Shown piece after piece: positions 6,018-6,275 of a DNA stretch of 6,275 bases (its first letter is position 1; the number at the start of each line of letters is the position of its first letter). Where the stretch lies: the NCBI GenBank assembly GCA_050741915.1, contig JBOGEX010000068.1:1-6275 (forward strand), given 5' to 3'. The DNA comes from JACCTH01 sp050741915 (GTDB taxonomy: Bacteria > Actinomycetota > Acidimicrobiia > Spongiisociales > ZC4RG35). The position numbers and the translations under genes are program-made. The notes under the pieces are model-generated. The model saw only the letters and a program-made list of their open reading frames with translations, made no database searches and had not been told where the DNA came from.

Positions 6018-6275
6018 GAGCGGTCCACCTCGCGGGGAACGCAGAGACCGAGTCCATAGTGACGCATCGAGCCGATGACGACGGGTCCTCGTACCCGCTC
6101 GTCGAAGCGGATGACGGCGTGGGTGAAGGGTCGGAACTTATCGCCCGGCCGCCGGAGGGTGTCTGACGGCAGAAGTCTTACAGCACCTTGAGCGAACGGT
6201 TGAGGAGAAGTTTGCACATCGCTCGGCTCTGGCAAGCCGGCGTGGCGGACCGCCTTACGAACCTCGCGCTCGAGG
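6014..6275 (-). CDS. csb2: Csb2 (Cas5-Cas6 fusion, type I-G), C-terminal 86 residues, cut by window edge
   Basis: This is the 3' end of a gene entering from the right edge; the reading frame is open from 6274 to a TGA at 6016-6014. The 86 visible residues end in a glycine-rich block (GPVVIGSMRHYGLGL, residues 63-77 of the fragment), preceded by FTHAVIRFDERVRGP. This matches the C-terminal glycine-rich loop of RAMP-fold Cas proteins, and in particular Csb2 (GSU0054-like), the Cas5-Cas6 fusion of subtype I-G. Proteins of this family are expected to cut pre-crRNA and stay on the crRNA handle inside the Cascade-like complex. The catalytic N-terminal part cannot be judged because it lies outside the window. 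The stop overlaps the GTG start of cas3 (GTGA), so the two are one transcription unit. The family call rests on a short C-terminal fragment plus a strong neighbourhood; the alternative is another RAMP protein such as a separate Cas6. Confidence 0.8.
   Translation of the reverse strand, partial: LEREVRKAVRHAGLPEPSDVQTSPQPFAQGAVRLLPSDTLRRPGDKFRPFTHAVIRFDERVRGPVVIGSMRHYGLGLCVPREVDRS
6025..6030 (-). promoter_or_regulatory. Ribosome binding site of cas3
   Basis: AGGTGG on the minus strand, inside the csb2 coding region, lies seven bases before the GTG start of cas3. It supports GTG as the true start. Confidence 0.65.

Overview
The window is the downstream part of a subtype I-G (formerly I-U) CRISPR-Cas operon. 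Every gene lies on the minus strand, so the operon reads from the right edge to the left. GC content is high, GTG and TTG are used as starts beside ATG, and GGAGG-type ribosome binding sites are clear. This suits a high-GC bacterium such as an actinobacterium or a deltaproteobacterium. The sequence alone does not settle which, and no taxonomic marker is present.

Layout, in transcription order: (1) the 3' end of csb2 (Cas5-Cas6 fusion), cut by the right edge; (2) cas3, a 954-residue helicase-nuclease with the HD domain at the C-terminus; (3) a 325-residue Cas8-like or 'Cas3-extension' type I-G protein; (4) a cas4-cas1 fusion of 548 residues; (5) cas2, 99 residues, starting with TTG. After cas2, about 180 bp without a credible gene run to the left edge. 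This stretch holds several short inverted and direct repeats and is the natural place for a CRISPR leader. No repeat-spacer units are visible inside the window.

The genes are tightly coupled: csb2/cas3 overlap by GTGA, cas3/Cas8-like overlap by ATGA, and the Cas8-like gene abuts cas4-cas1 as TAAATG. Only cas2 is set apart, by 50 bp, with its own ribosome binding site. Functionally, Cas4-Cas1 and Cas2 would capture and insert spacers. Csb2 would process crRNA and form part of the surveillance complex. Cas3 would unwind and degrade DNA bound by the complex. The Cas8-like protein sits between the interference and adaptation genes, and its role is the least certain. The remaining effector genes expected for this subtype (csb1/Cas7 and csx17/Cas8) would lie beyond the right edge.

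The catalytic residues I can identify in Cas1, Cas2, Cas3 and Cas4 are all present, so the system looks intact. The system type is known. The points most worth checking are the small Cas8-like protein, the repeat-rich putative leader, and the way the adaptation genes are translated.
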